NCBI GenBank assembly: GCA_023548195.1
Contig: JAJHZJ010000252.1
Coordinates: 4,042,841-4,106,840 of the forward strand
DNA from: Bettongia penicillata ogilbyi
Taxonomy: Eukaryota > Chordata > Mammalia > Diprotodontia > Potoroidae
Direction of reading: 5' to 3'
Length of the DNA stretch: 64,000 nucleotides
A model generated the notes under the pieces. It had not been told where the DNA came from and ran no database searches. It saw only the letters and a list, made by a program, of their open reading frames with translations. Shown here one piece after another: positions 54,010-64,000 of the stretch. Within the stretch, counting starts at the first letter, position 1; every line of letters starts with the position of its first letter. A program made the position numbers and the translations under genes.

Positions 54010-55105
54010 CTGTTTATCTTTGCATATTTCTCTTGATTCTTGTATTTGAAAGTCAAATTTTCTATTCAGCTCTGGTCTTTTCAAAAAGAATGCTTGGAAG
54101 TCCTTCATATCATTGAAATTCCATGTTTCCCCCTGAAGTATTATACTCATTTTTACTGAGTAGGTGATTCTTGGCTTTAATCTTATCTCCTTTGACCCTT
54201 GAAATATCATATTCCAAGCCCTTAGATCCCTTAGTGTAGAAGCTTCTAAATCCTATGTTATCCTGATTGTATTTCCACCATACTTGAATTGCTTTTTTCT
54301 GGCTGCTTGTAATATTTTCTCCTTGATCTGGGAACTTTGGAATTTGGCTACAATATTGCTAGGAGTTTTCCTTTGGGGATCTCTTTCAGGCGGTGATCAG
54401 TGAATTCTTTCCATTTTTATTTTACACTCTGGGTCTAGAATATCAGGGCATTTTTCCTTGATAATTTCTTGGAAGATGATGTCTAGGATCTTTTTTTTGA
54501 TCATGGTTTTCAGGCAGACCAATAATTTCTAAATTTTCAGTTGTTTTTCCAATAAGAAATTTCACATTGTCTTCTATTTTTTTCATTCTTTTGGTTTTGT
54601 TTTGTAATTTCTTGGTGTCTCATAAAGTCATTAATCTCCATTGTTCCATTTTAATTTTTAAAGAACTATTTTCTTCAGTGAGATTTTGAACCTCCTTTCT
54701 CATTTGGTTAATTCTCCTTTTTAAAGTATTCTTCTCCTCATTGGCTTTTTGGACCTCTCTTACTATTTGGGTTAGTCTATTTTTAAAGGTGTTATTTTCT
54801 TCAGAATCTCTTTGGGTCTCCTTTAGCAAGCTGTTGACTCATTTTTCATGATATTCTTGCATCTCATTTCTCTTCCCAATTTTTCCTCCACCTCGCTTAC
54901 TTAATTTTCAAAATCCCTTTTTGAGCTCTTCCATGACTTGAGACTGTTGCATATTTTTTGGGAGGTTTTCAATGTAGAAGCCTTGATTTTTATGTCTTCC
55001 TCTGATATTATGCTTTGTTCTTTCTCATCCAAAAGGATGGAAGAAAACACCTGTTCACCAAGGAAGTAACCTTCTAACGTCTTATTTTTTCCCTTTTGGG
55101 GGCAT
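54010..55105 (-). pseudogene. L1-type ORF1 of copy D, heavily decayed
   Basis: ATG at 55103-55105. A one-base loss in the A-run after the start breaks the frame; reading past it gives NKTLEGYF at 55063-55086, the same N-terminal motif with I to L and F to Y. The coiled coil survives in 54829-54620 (NTFKNRL, EVQNLTEENSSLKIKMEQ). The C-terminal domain survives in 54210-53938 (RITYSVKMSIILQGE). The usual stop is lost. Confidence 0.75.
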
Positions 55106-55144
55106 TTTCCTAGCCAATTAGTTGACTTTTGAGTCCTTTGTTAA

Positions 55145-56345
55145 GTGGAGGGTATACTCTAGGGACCTGTAAGTTCTCAGTTTCTCCAAAGTGGCACAAC
55201 CAAGGGAGAGGAGTTCAAGTACACATCTGGGCTACTATCTCCCTACCTCATTCTCATTGTGGGTTCAGAGCTGCTATATCCTTTTGGGTCTCTAGGGCTA
55301 ATCTTGAGGAGCTAGAGGGTATCATTCTCATACTATAGCTTATGTGACCCCAGCAGGGAGCCTCTTCCTTATGGTTATCAGTTGACACCCATTAGTCAGC
55401 CAGACATAATTAGCTTTTAGAAAAGGGTGATATATCACATCACAAATTGTCACAAAAGTGATATAGTAAGAACAGTTAGTGTGTACAAACCATGGTTCCA
55501 AAAGTCTGTGAAATATTCTTCCACTTGGACATACAAAGTCTAGGGAAGAGGGGGCTCAAGCTTGGAGCATATATCATAAAGGGGTCAAGCCACAGATTCT
55601 GGTCACAGGAAACTTTTTTCTCCCCATTAGGAGGCACTTGTGAAGTTTCCCTTAGGCATGACATAGTTTCTGCCAGGTTCTTTGTGCTCAATGTACCCTC
55701 CTGAAACAGACACTGCCACCAGGCACTACTATTCTGGGGGTACTGCTAGGATATGAATACAAAGTTCAAAATCATCTGGATCCTTTAAAACTCACAAACT
55801 CTTCTTCAAGGAAGGAAGTGGAGAAAAGACCAAAAGGGAGGCTGAGGCTGGGGCTCTTCTCCCTTCCTCTGATGGAATTCTATCTCAGGGGCTTGGAAGG
55901 AATAGCTTTCCCTCCTTTCCAATGGTAGACACTCAAAAACTTGGGTCTTGCAATGTTTTATGCTATATATGTTAGTGGGTGTATGTATACATATATGTAT
56001 GTGAATGTAGCTATGTTATATATGTGTATATGTATGTGCATATGTATGTATATATGTATATATATATTAAAAGGGCACATGGCCAAATCTCAACCAATCT
56101 AAACACACTTCCCATTCAGCATCACTCCATTTTATCCAATAGCTTTCAAGGACTTCTAAATTGATCAAAGACTTTTCCTAGCTATTCTAAAACCTTTGAC
56201 TGACTGATTGAATAGGGATATTCTTACCTGATTAAGGTAGTGAGGCATAGCATTTTTCTGCTTACTCTAAGTTGGGTGGAGCTATTTGACTGATTGACTC
56301 AAAGATGTCCCCTTCTCCTCCCAACCCGTTAAACTTGAATTTGAA
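55145..56345. mobile_element. LTR-like repeat, family member 1
   Basis: Shares ordered segments with 59835-60845: 'gggtatc...tagct.atg', 'tatcagttga', 'agccagac', 'ttctgggg.t.ctgctagga' and the 'gactgattga...atagggatat' end. No open frame. It carries a TATG microsatellite at 55975-56070. Size and lack of coding suit an LTR, but ends were not defined. Confidence 0.4.
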
Positions 56346-56394
56346 AAGTCGACTTCACAAGTAAGAGATGAGGAAGCCATATTAGACAATAGTT

Positions 56395-56705
56395 TCTGTA
56401 ATGAAATCTGAGATTTTAGTGGACTGTAAGCTCAATATGAATCAATAGTGAAATACAGCAGCAAAAAAAGCTAACTAAAGCTCTTTTAGGCTGCATTGAG
56501 ATGGACATCATGCTCCAAATGAGAATGGCAATTTTTCTGCTATTTTCTTCCTAGAATTATGGGCTCAGTTCTGGGAAGTTCTGGGAAGTTCCCAACTCCA
56601 GGCTCAGGACATTTGGGGAAGAGTTTAACAAGTTAGATCTCATATAGAAGAGGGCAAATGAGCTGGTCAGAAGACTAGAAGCTGTGCCACATGAGAAGTA
56701 AGATA
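56395..56705 (+). mobile_element. CR1/L3 LINE 3' region
   Basis: 'gtggactgtaagctcaatat', 'aaaaaagctaactaaagctc', 'ggctgcattgagatggac' and 'gggctcagttctgggaag' are CR1/L3 3' sequence. Same strand as 51945-52765, so possibly the same copy pushed apart by insertions. Confidence 0.75.
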
Positions 56706-56734
56706 ATAACAGTTTTAACAAGAAGAGCTAATAT

Positions 56735-56960
56735 TATATAGCACTTCAAGTTTGCAAAGAGTTTTACTTTAACTAATTATTGCATTTAATATTTACTATG
56801 CACTATGAGATAACCATTACAATGATTTTCCCCATTTTATAAATAAATAAGGAAGTCGAGGCTCAGAATAATTCACCGACTTGTCTATGGCTATACAGTT
56901 ATATAAGAAATAGCATTTGAACTCAGGTCTTTTAGACTTCAGCTTCAGTGCTCTGGCCAC
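56735..56960 (-). mobile_element. MIR-class SINE
   Basis: 'tatagcacttcaagtttgc', 'ccccattttataaataaata', 'gacttgtctatggctataca', 'tttgaactcaggtctttta'. Confidence 0.7.
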
Positions 56961-57093
56961 TTTCATGCTGATTTTTATTATGCCATAATGTACCTTACTG
57001 ATTAATTAAAGCAGCTTGAAGAAGTCTTAGATGGGATTTGGTAGACGTTTTCAAGTTGTCATTTTTCCCCCCTGTATGATAAATGATCTATGC

Positions 57094-57195
57094 CAAAGGT
57101 GGGGAACTTGTGGCTTCCAGGCCACATGTGAAATCTGGATTCCATCAAAGGGCTGCATTTGAGGACCTAGAGGGCCACAGGTTCCCCACCCCTGG
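57094..57195. mobile_element. hAT-like MITE copy 3
   Basis: 102 bp with inverted ends ('caaaggtggggaac' / 'gttccccacccctgg') and candidate 8-bp duplications 'atctatgc' (57086-57093) and 'ttctatgc' (57196-57203), 7/8 identical, as expected for hAT. Internal deletion relative to copy 2. Confidence 0.85.
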
Positions 57196-57284
57196 TTCTA
57201 TGCCCTAAGAATACTATTTCTGTCTTGCCACTTTCTTGGAATGCTAGATTCCCCCCTTTTACTGTGATCTGTGAGTAAAGGAAG

Positions 57285-57522
57285 GAACTAAGTATTTATA
57301 GAGAGCCTACTGTATACCCAGGCACTATGCTTAGTGCTTTTTACAAACATCTCATTTCATCATCACTACAACCTTTGGAGGTAGGTGTAGTCATTACTCC
57401 CATTGAGGAAACTGAAGTAAATAGAGGTTAAGTGACTTGTGCAGGGTCAAACAGTTAGTGTCAGAATCTGGATTTGAACCTAGTTTCCCAACTCCAGGCC
57501 CAGGACTTTATGCACTGCTTCT
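57285..57522 (-). mobile_element. MIR SINE
   Basis: Antisense MIR with its 3' tail ('gcctactgtatacccaggca'), core 'gaggaaactgaagtaaatag' and head 'gatttgaacctagtttccc'. Confidence 0.8.
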
Positions 57523-58005
57523 GTGATGTCAGGGTATGAAGTCAATCAGACTTGCCCAAGCGGGACTCCTCTCTTCCTTCTAAAACCCTTGAGTAGTTCT
57601 ACTCTAGGTGCCATCTTGACTCTGGAACTACCCTGAAACATGGACCTTGGAAGCCCAGAGTTTTCTCTGGTGCATTGGTACATTCATGGGCCAAACCCAG
57701 GGAGCAGCTTCTCTCAAGTCTGTTATAGAGTCTTTCTTTCTTCTTGGCTTGAAGACCATGTTGCCTAGGGTTCCCCACTGATATCCCTTGTTGTAGGCCT
57801 TCCCTGGCCATTCCAGCTACACTCTAGTTGTGTCAGTCTCTCACCCAAAATGAAGCGGTGAGCAGGCTGCCCTGGTATCCTTCCTTTGTCCACACTGACT
57901 CCCTGTGAAGGATCCTTTGACAGTCTCCAGTTAGGCATCTGTGGCCTTCCCTAAAACACCTCACATGAAAGGGCCTATGACCATCAACACTGGTTCGAAT
58001 TGCTT
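57523..58005. other. Unassigned, apparently single-copy
   Basis: No repeat recognised. A 70-codon minus-strand frame (57599-57811) has no domain. Confidence 0.35.
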
Positions 58006-58009
58006 ACCA

Positions 58010-58132
58010 TTTTAGGAAGAGAGGAAGAGGGAGAAAAATTTAGAATTCAAAATTTTGTAAAAATGTTAAAAAGTGTCTTTACATAGAAATGGAAAAAATA
58101 AAATGTTTTAAAAATTAAAAGTTGAAAAAAAG
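58010..58132 (+). mobile_element. L1 3' terminus
   Basis: 'gggagaaaaatttagaattc', 'aaaattttgtaaaaatg', 'ggaaaaaataaaatgttt'. Its end resembles the last ~60 bases of copy A (28070-28125). Confidence 0.8.
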
Positions 58133-58134
58133 AA

Positions 58135-58258
58135 ATTACTATGAGTCCTAGAGAGGTTAAGTGAATTGCCCATAATCACACAGCCATTGTGTTGGGATTG
58201 GCGTTCCAGCTCAGGTTTCCTGTGATTCCTAGTCCAGAGCTCTTTTGGCTACATGGTC
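58135..58258 (-). mobile_element. MIR-class SINE
   Basis: 'gagaggttaagtgaattgcc', 'cataatcacacagccattgt', 'gagctcttttggctacatgg'. Confidence 0.65.
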
Positions 58259-58780
58259 TTGATTCCAGTCTCAGTGTCTGTGGGTTTATGTTTCTTTGCA
58301 GGGGTTTTCTGTTAGCCATGCCATAGTATCTTATGGTAATAGCCAACGGAAGGTAAGGCAAGTCTGGCTCATTGAACATCTTGTCCTTCTTGGCCTATCA
58401 CCACATGGCCATGACTGTAACAGGATTATAGCCACAGTCTGGTGCCTGTATGTGGCTTGTAGGTATCCCCTGGGCCTTGTGTGTAACCATAACTTCTAAG
58501 CTACCTTTCCCATGAGTTAACACAGGAAAAGCTACCCAAAGTCATCTGAATAACTCATGCATACGCATAGAAACATCTGGCAGTGAAGATGACTTTGGAA
58601 AAATTTTCATGGGGTTTTATAAAAGGCTACATCTGAAGGGAATAACTTCTTTAGTCAGTTTCTCCTCCTCTCCCTCCTCCTTCTCATTCTTAAAATCCCT
58701 CAGGCTTCATAGATCTCATGTGTCACCTTCCTTTGATGAAGCTTGAGAATTCTCATTCTCTTGTGAGCCATAGTGGGGAG
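58259..58780. other. Unassigned
   Basis: No repeat or gene recognised; the frame at 58296-58499 has no domain. Confidence 0.35.
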
Positions 58781-58784
58781 TAAG

Positions 58785-58975
58785 AAAACTGAAAAAGAAA
58801 AAGAAAGAAAGAAGAAGAGAGAAGGAAGGAAAGAAGACAGGAAGGAAGGAAGGAGGGAGGGAAGAGAGAAAGGAAAGAAAGAAAGGAGGAAGAAAGAAGG
58901 GAATAAGAGAGGAAAGGAAGGAATGAAGAAAAGAAAGGAGGGAGGGAAGGGAGAGGGAGAAGAGGAAGGAGGAAA
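58785..58975. repeat. Polypurine (GAAA/GGAA)n low-complexity tract
   Basis: Almost pure A/G over ~190 bp; frames on both strands (58700-59017, 58773-59024) are low-complexity artefacts. Confidence 0.95.
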
Positions 58976-58977
58976 AT

Positions 58978-59150
58978 TGTACTTGGGAGTCCTACATTCT
59001 AATTCTGAATCTGCCACTAATTAGCCATAGGATGTTGAACAAGTCATTCATTTCTCCAGGGCTCAACTTTCTCATCTGCAAAATGAGGGATTTGGACTAG
59101 TCGCTTGCTAACATCTTTTCCAACTCTGAAATTCTAAAATTTCATTTAAA
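58978..59150 (+). mobile_element. MIR-class SINE
   Basis: 'ctgccactaattagccatag', 'aactttctcatctgcaaaat', 'caactctgaaattctaaaat'. Confidence 0.7.
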
Positions 59151-59385
59151 CCTTATAACAGAAGCCTGACCTAAGAAAAAATACAGAGTGGATGATGGAG
59201 ACTTGAGAGAATGTTTTTCTTCCTGCCTATGCATCCCCATTATTTGTGCCTTTCTAGAGGGACATCCACTTTCTAATTGCTTAAGTTTCTTCATTCTATT
59301 GCATGGTTCACATGGGTCTCCTCTCTGCTCACAGGGCTCTCACTCTGGATCAAGTGTTTAACGTCCATTACCTAATATATTGCAG

Positions 59386-59830
59386 TAGCTTTCTAATTGG
59401 ATTCCTATGTTCTAATCTTCCACTCTCTAATCCATCTACCACACAGCTGCCAAAGCAATCTTCCTGAACTACATCCAATGACGTCATTCCCATGCTCAAG
59501 AAACTTCAATGGCTCCCTGCTGACTGTGGGATAAAATACAGATTCCTCAGCTTGATGTAGGAAGCCTTTCACAATCTCTAACTTGCCCTTCTAGATTTAA
59601 CGCCTATTATTCACCATGGAGGTGCTTTACATTCCAGTCAAGTTGGTCTACTTACTGTTCCCTCAACTCAATTTCCCAACACCAGGCCTTTGTACACTGT
59701 CCTCCATGCTTGTATTGTATTCTCTTCTGACCTGGACCTCTTAAAATCCTTAGCTTCCTTTATAGTGCACATCATGTGACTTCTCCTATAGGAATGTTTT
59801 CTCAGTCCCCTTTGCTATTAATACTCACTC
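59386..59830 (+). mobile_element. L2 LINE 3' portion
   Basis: 'gcagtagctttctaattgg', 'caaagcaatcttcctgaac', 'acttcaatggctccctgctg', 'aggcctttgtacactgtcc' follow the L2 C-terminal ORF in order. Confidence 0.85.
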
Positions 59831-59834
59831 TCAC

Positions 59835-60845
59835 CTATTATGTCTACGTAATACCTGCACTGAAACTACTCTCCCAATCCCAACTCGCACTGAGTCCCAG
59901 AGAGTGGCTACTATAGAACTATAGAACCTCAAGGTTCTAGGGCATGCTGAAGGTCTAGGGGTATCTTTCTAACAAAATAGCTCATGAAGCCCCATCAGTG
60001 TGCCTCCTCTCAATGACTATCAGTTGATATCGACAGCTCAGCCAGACTTAACTAGTTTATTGAAAAGGAATATTTCCTTAGGTGATAGAATAGCACAAGG
60101 ACGTATTAAACTTCCCTCTCCTCAAAAGTCTGTGGCCATTCCCATCAGTACAGACAGACAGAACTCTGAGGAGAGTGGGCTAAAACTTAGAACCAAAAAG
60201 GACTAACTCACAGGTCCTGGAAGTCCTCTTCTCAGGGTTTTCAGCTTCCCTGGTATGTGGTAGATTTCTTATAAACATCTTCTGGGCTTCTTGCAGAGTC
60301 CTTCGAGCTGCTTTTCCCTCAGTGTGTCTCGCATGTCCTTGGCTCTCGATGCAGACACTTTTACCAATTGTTCTGGGGTTGCTGCTAGGACACCACAAAT
60401 GGCAAGTTCAGAATCTTCCAAACCCTTTCAAATCACAGGATCCTCCTACAGTCAAAGGGTGAAGGGGAAGGAAACAAAGGTTTTCTGTCTTAGCCCCTAA
60501 CTGATTTTTTTCCCCCAGTGGCATGACTGGACTTCTCTGTGCTGCCAGATGCTAGAATGCCTAGCTTCCAAACTGGATTACTGTTTTATAGAAGACCCAC
60601 AGGATACAAATGAATCTCCTTAGCCAATATCAAGACATCCACCTACATTTCACCCAAAGACTTTCAAATACTTCCCCCACTAAATGTAATCCCCTATATT
60701 AATTGATTGATTTAATAGAGATATCTAGGCCTTGTTCACACCCAGGTCATCCCTCTAATTGACTGATTCCAGATAAACTACATTCTCTCATAAATACTTA
60801 CTTGTTTATCTGTCATATCCCTCCTCTAGAGCTGGAATGTTTTGT
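59835..60845. mobile_element. LTR-like repeat, family member 2
   Basis: Second, diverged copy of the family at 55145-56345, same orientation ('tatcagttgatatc', 'agccagacttaactag', 'ttctggggttgctgctagga', 'attgattgatttaatagaga'). No coding sequence. Confidence 0.4.
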
Positions 60846-60860
60846 GTTAAAACCTTTATA

Positions 60861-61070
60861 TTTTGTTGCTGAGTCGTTTCAGTTGTGTCTGACTCTTCGT
60901 GATCCCAGTTGGGGTTTTCTTTTTTGCCATTTCCTTCTCCAGCTCATTTTATAGGTGAGGATATTGAGACAAACAGGGTTAAACAATGTACCCAGGGTCA
61001 TACAGTTAGTAAGTGTCTGAGGTCAAATCTGAACTCAGGCCCTGCTAACTCCAGGTCCAGCTGCCCCAAC
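60861..61070 (-). mobile_element. CORE-SINE with BovB/RTE-like tail
   Basis: Tail 'gttgtgtctgactcttcgtg', core and head in antisense; a short internal deletion around 60925. Confidence 0.8.
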
Positions 61071-61420
61071 GATCTTTGTATCATTGGAGCTTAAATACTC
61101 AGTAGTTATGAAAAGCTAATAGATTGAATTCTAAGTCCTTTCCATGGCATTACATGAGTTCATCTTGGTAATTTCCCACATACTTGAGTATCTTTTTTTT
61201 CATTCTCTTCCTGAATGGTAGGATAATTCTCTAAATTCTGGATTTAGTTTTCAGTGCCTATATGTTCTAGACCATCATTTGAATTTAAGTGAATGAGAAA
61301 TTACTGGAAATAATCACTGCAGAATATTTTGAGGAAATTCTAGGTGGCAAAAACAAAGGCTAACAGCAAATAGCCAGCTGAGTGGGGGACTGAAGACTGA
61401 AGGAAAAAATAGGGATGGGA
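61071..61420. other. Unassigned
   Basis: No repeat or gene recognised. Confidence 0.3.
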
Positions 61421-61490
61421 ATAGGGAAGGACTAGATTATCTAGATTTCTAAGGTTCTTCCAGTTCTGTGACTTTATGACATCCATGAAA

Positions 61491-61825
61491 TGGTTAGAGA
61501 ATTACTCCTCTGAAGAGTGCTAATGCTTCATAAAAAGCAAATCTTCTGTATTTTTAACACATTAATAAAAATAGAGATGTGCTGTGAGAGAGTAACAGTT
61601 ATAATACCTTGCACCTTTTTTTTAAAGGAGTTCAGAGCATTCCACATATATTATCACATTATCATATTCATTACCCTACTTTCTTCACATTTCTTATTAA
61701 TTTTGGGGGGGTGGCCGGGTGATACATACTAATAAGAAATTCTGCATTTCACTTAGAATGCTGTCAGCCTATCTCTCATCTTCCCTCACCATCATCCCAT
61801 CCTCCCTATCTACTGATGTGAGAGG
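61491..61825. other. Unassigned
   Basis: A weak MIR 3' end (61425-61490) precedes it. The G-run near 61705 is the only notable feature. Confidence 0.3.
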
Positions 61826-61880
61826 AAAACTCAGTCATGTCCAACTCTCCATGACCTCGGTTGTGATTTTCTTGGCAAAG
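61826..61880 (-). mobile_element. CORE-SINE tail, split by solo LTR
   Basis: 'cagtcatgtccaactctcca' to 'cttggcaaag'; the SINE resumes at 62436. Confidence 0.85.
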
Positions 61881-62430
61881 TGTAGCAGCAAGCACCCTGA
61901 CACACATCCAAGTGACCTGCTAGAACAGGTTCTTAGGTCTGTTTTTCTAAGGAAAGCAATTAAAAAGGGGTAAACAATCTTCTTTAATTACATTCACTAA
62001 GAGAGAAAATAGAAGCAGAGAAATAAATATCAACAGCCAGGGCTTCTAACTGCCTGACCATAAGTAATACCTACATCTCAGATCGACAGACAGATCCAAC
62101 TATCTGACCATTACATACATACATAGTTACCAGAGAGAGAGGCACTAGCATCTGAATTTTCAAAGCTGGTGGGCACCTTAGTGGCTACCCAGAGTCTCGT
62201 CTAGCACACAAACCTTCTTCCAAAGAGTAAGCTCCCAAAGCAAAAACTCACCTCAGAGCATATATACACTTTTCAGAGTCAGAGTGCACAGCTCTCATGA
62301 TCCAATACCTCATTAGCAATCAACAAAAAGTGTGGGCCTTCCTATAAAACAAGTCTCCCCTAATCAAGCTTCCCTCAATGAGTTCCACCTGAGGCTCATT
62401 AATGGGCATTTAACTTACATTAACATTACA
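61881..62430 (-). mobile_element. Solo endogenous-retrovirus LTR, 550 bp
   Basis: Begins TG ('tgtagcagca') and ends CA ('taacattaca'), with exact 5-bp duplications 'caaag' at 61876-61880 and 62431-62435. The duplication length fits ERVL-type and some class I elements. On the minus strand a TATA-like 'gtgtatatatgc' (~62270) is followed ~280 bp on by ATTAAA (~61990), which suggests this orientation. No gag, pol or env is present; recombination between two LTRs presumably removed the provirus. Confidence 0.88.
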
Positions 62431-62435
62431 CAAAG

Positions 62436-62610
62436 GTACTAGAGAGGATTACTATTTCCTTTTCTAGCTCATTTTACAGATAAGGAAACTGAGGCATAGA
62501 CTTAAGTGACTTGCCCAGAGTCACACAGCTACTAAGTATCTGAGGCCAGATTTGAACTCAGGAAGATGAAACCCAAGCTGAGTGCTCTATCCCCTGGGCC
62601 ATGCAGCTGC
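62436..62610 (-). mobile_element. CORE-SINE, continuation after solo LTR
   Basis: 'cctagctcattttacagat'-type core, 'gtgacttgcccagagtcaca', head end 'gctctatcccctgggccatg'. Joins to 61826-61880 when the LTR and one duplication are removed. Confidence 0.88.
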
Positions 62611-62872
62611 ATGAGAAGGAAAGTAGCCATCCATAAACCTGTTTTACAGTAGGACGGTAGAGAGGAAGATGTGAGAAAGACCTGATGCTTTCAACCTGGC
62701 CACCATTTTCCCTTGGAAACTGTAAGGATTTCCCTAAATTGTTCACCAGCTCATCTTTTCCTGTTTTTACCTCTCTTATAGTCTCAATGACAGAGATCAG
62801 TTCAAGAGGCTGTGACCATGAGTGGTACACATGGTTTCTACCTCTGATGCTCTAAACTTCCTTTTTCTCATT

Positions 62873-63064
62873 GCAGATGTGGAAAGGGACCATCTCCAGA
62901 TGTCCTGATCTATATCCTGCCACTGGACCCAGATGGATACAGAGGAGAAAGTGAGGCTGGTGACTTTGCACAGCCCTGCCTCACTTAAATCCAATTCACT
63001 TTCAAGTCACCTCATCATCTCCCTGATGTCATGGTCATCTTTGAGAACAAAGAGCAAACAACAG
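62873..63064 (+). mobile_element. SINE 3' tail, second tail type variant
   Basis: 'tcctgatctatatcctgcca', 'gaggagaaagtgaggctgg', 'cctgcctcacttaaatccaa', 'cctgatgtcatggtcatc'. Headless like 23956-24135. Confidence 0.8.
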
Positions 63065-63286
63065 CTATGGACAAAGCCCTTCTATTCCTTGAGTTAACTG
63101 AGACAAACCTGAGACTTTCCAAATGGATCTTCCCCAAAAGGTAGAGAATCAAACATATAAAGTTTATATTTCTTCTCACAAGGTAACTACAATTGAAATT
63201 CAGTACAGCCTGGAGAGCACAGCTTTAGGGAACTGTGTCTTGTTTTCATTCCAGGTTTCAACCTTTGTTCCAAACTTCTATCAGAT

Positions 63287-63475
63287 CATAGATTTAGAGC
63301 TGGAAGGAATCATAGAGTTCACCAAAGCCAATTCTCCATTTTTCAGTTGAGGAAACTGAGGCCCAGAGAGGCTGGCTAGTTTGTCCAAGATCACACAGGT
63401 AACAAAGTGTGGATTTAAATTTTGATCTTTCTGCTCCAAAGAGCTATAGCCTTTGCCACAGCACCAAAATGCCTC
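63287..63475 (-). mobile_element. MIR-class SINE
   Basis: 'tagagctggaaggaatcata', 'gaggaaactgaggcccagag', 'gtccaagatcacacaggta'. Confidence 0.8.
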
Positions 63476-63780
63476 CTCATGAAGTATGGCTTCTTTTATT
63501 TTTATAAGCTAGAATTTAGGCCTAGATTTTCTTATTGCCAGGTGGCAGGTTGCTCTCCTAATTGGAATATTACATCAGCTCCTTTCTTTGCCAGAATCAT
63601 AAGGCCTTCTTATACTGTTTCAAAAGCCTGTACTCCCTGTTGGTTCCTCTACCCCAACTAAATTAATTTCTAGTCTGTGGAAGACCTCTAGCTTTGATCA
63701 AGGCTTTCTCCCTTCCTGATTCAGCTTAACAGCTATACCTCCTTCCTCAGGTTATCCCTAAATGACTTGTTCCATTTAAT
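63476..63780. other. Unassigned
   Basis: No repeat or gene recognised. Confidence 0.3.
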
Positions 63781-63900
63781 TCAGTTCAATAAACATTTAT
63801 TACATGTCTGCATGGGTCAGGCACTATACTACCCTGTGAGGATGCAAAAAAAACAAGCCCCAAACAAAAATCAAGTGGTTCTAACCCCCAAGCCAAGCAC
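63781..63900 (-). mobile_element. L2 3' terminus
   Basis: 'caataaacatttattacatg', 'gtcaggcactatactaccct', then A-rich. The end of the window follows. Confidence 0.6.
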
Positions 63901-64000
63901 ATCTCTCTCCCTATATCTCAATTTATACATCTCCATCTCACACCTCCATGAAGAGGAAGTCTTCCTGCTTGAGGAGGGAAAATAGGAGATACACTGGTAC

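Noticed and set aside
58700..59024. Open frames of 83-105 codons on both strands
   Set aside because: Low-complexity purine tract.
61881..62430. Complete provirus
   Set aside because: Single LTR only, with the target duplication directly at both ends and no internal genes.

Overview
This window is nuclear DNA from a mammal, almost certainly a marsupial; the species is not determined. It is CpG-poor, rich in old L2, MIR and CR1/L3 relics, and full of retroposons I associate with metatherians: tRNA-headed CORE-SINEs with a BovB/RTE-like 3' tail, a second SINE family with a different tail, a BovB/RTE copy, and several L1 lineages. I found no intact cellular protein-coding gene, no functional RNA gene and no CRISPR array. 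The longer open frames are retrotransposon ORF remnants or reading frames through microsatellites. Most of the window can be explained as intergenic or intronic sequence built from nested transposons.

Layout. 1-4.3 kb: L1 fragments, a BovB-tailed SINE, an antisense L2. 4.3-7.0 kb: a decayed L1 running ORF1 end, long inter-ORF spacer, endonuclease remnant and ORF2 C-terminus. 7-24 kb: SINEs, L1 3' ends, an L1-interrupted L2, a 390-bp pyrimidine tract and two candidate conserved non-coding blocks (14.64-14.85 and 23.25-23.64 kb). 25.2-28.1 kb: a full-length ORF1-only LINE (copy A) with a perfect target-site duplication, inserted in an L2. 31.6-32.8 kb: a long L2 with a recognisable reverse-transcriptase segment. 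32.8-36.35 kb: BovB split by ORF1-only copy B. 36.35-41.55 kb: a second decayed L1, itself hit by a 7SL RNA pseudogene, an LTR-like block and a small polyadenylated retrocopy. 48.5-51.6 kb: ORF1-only copy C with a 17-bp duplication. 51.9-56.7 kb: CR1/L3 interrupted by a fourth, diverged ORF1-only copy (D). 55.1-60.8 kb: two copies of a ~1 kb LTR-like family. 61.9-62.4 kb: a clean 550-bp solo LTR inside a SINE.

The most interesting system is the ORF1-only (half-L1-like) LINE family. Four copies share the architecture: 5' UTR (not recognisable in D), a single ORF1 (about 367 codons in copy A) with coiled coil, RRM and C-terminal domain, a ~1 kb non-coding 3' part containing a dinucleotide tract, and a 3' terminus that resembles the L1 3' end. 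Its ORF1 N-terminus carries a short motif that looks like a PCNA-interacting peptide, the 5' UTR has a 71-72 bp monomer present 3, 2 or 1 times, and copy C looks like it carries a short 3' transduction. The other leads are the candidate conserved non-coding elements and the polyadenylated retrocopy at 39.24-39.39 kb. All family names come from recognising sequence patterns; no database was searched.
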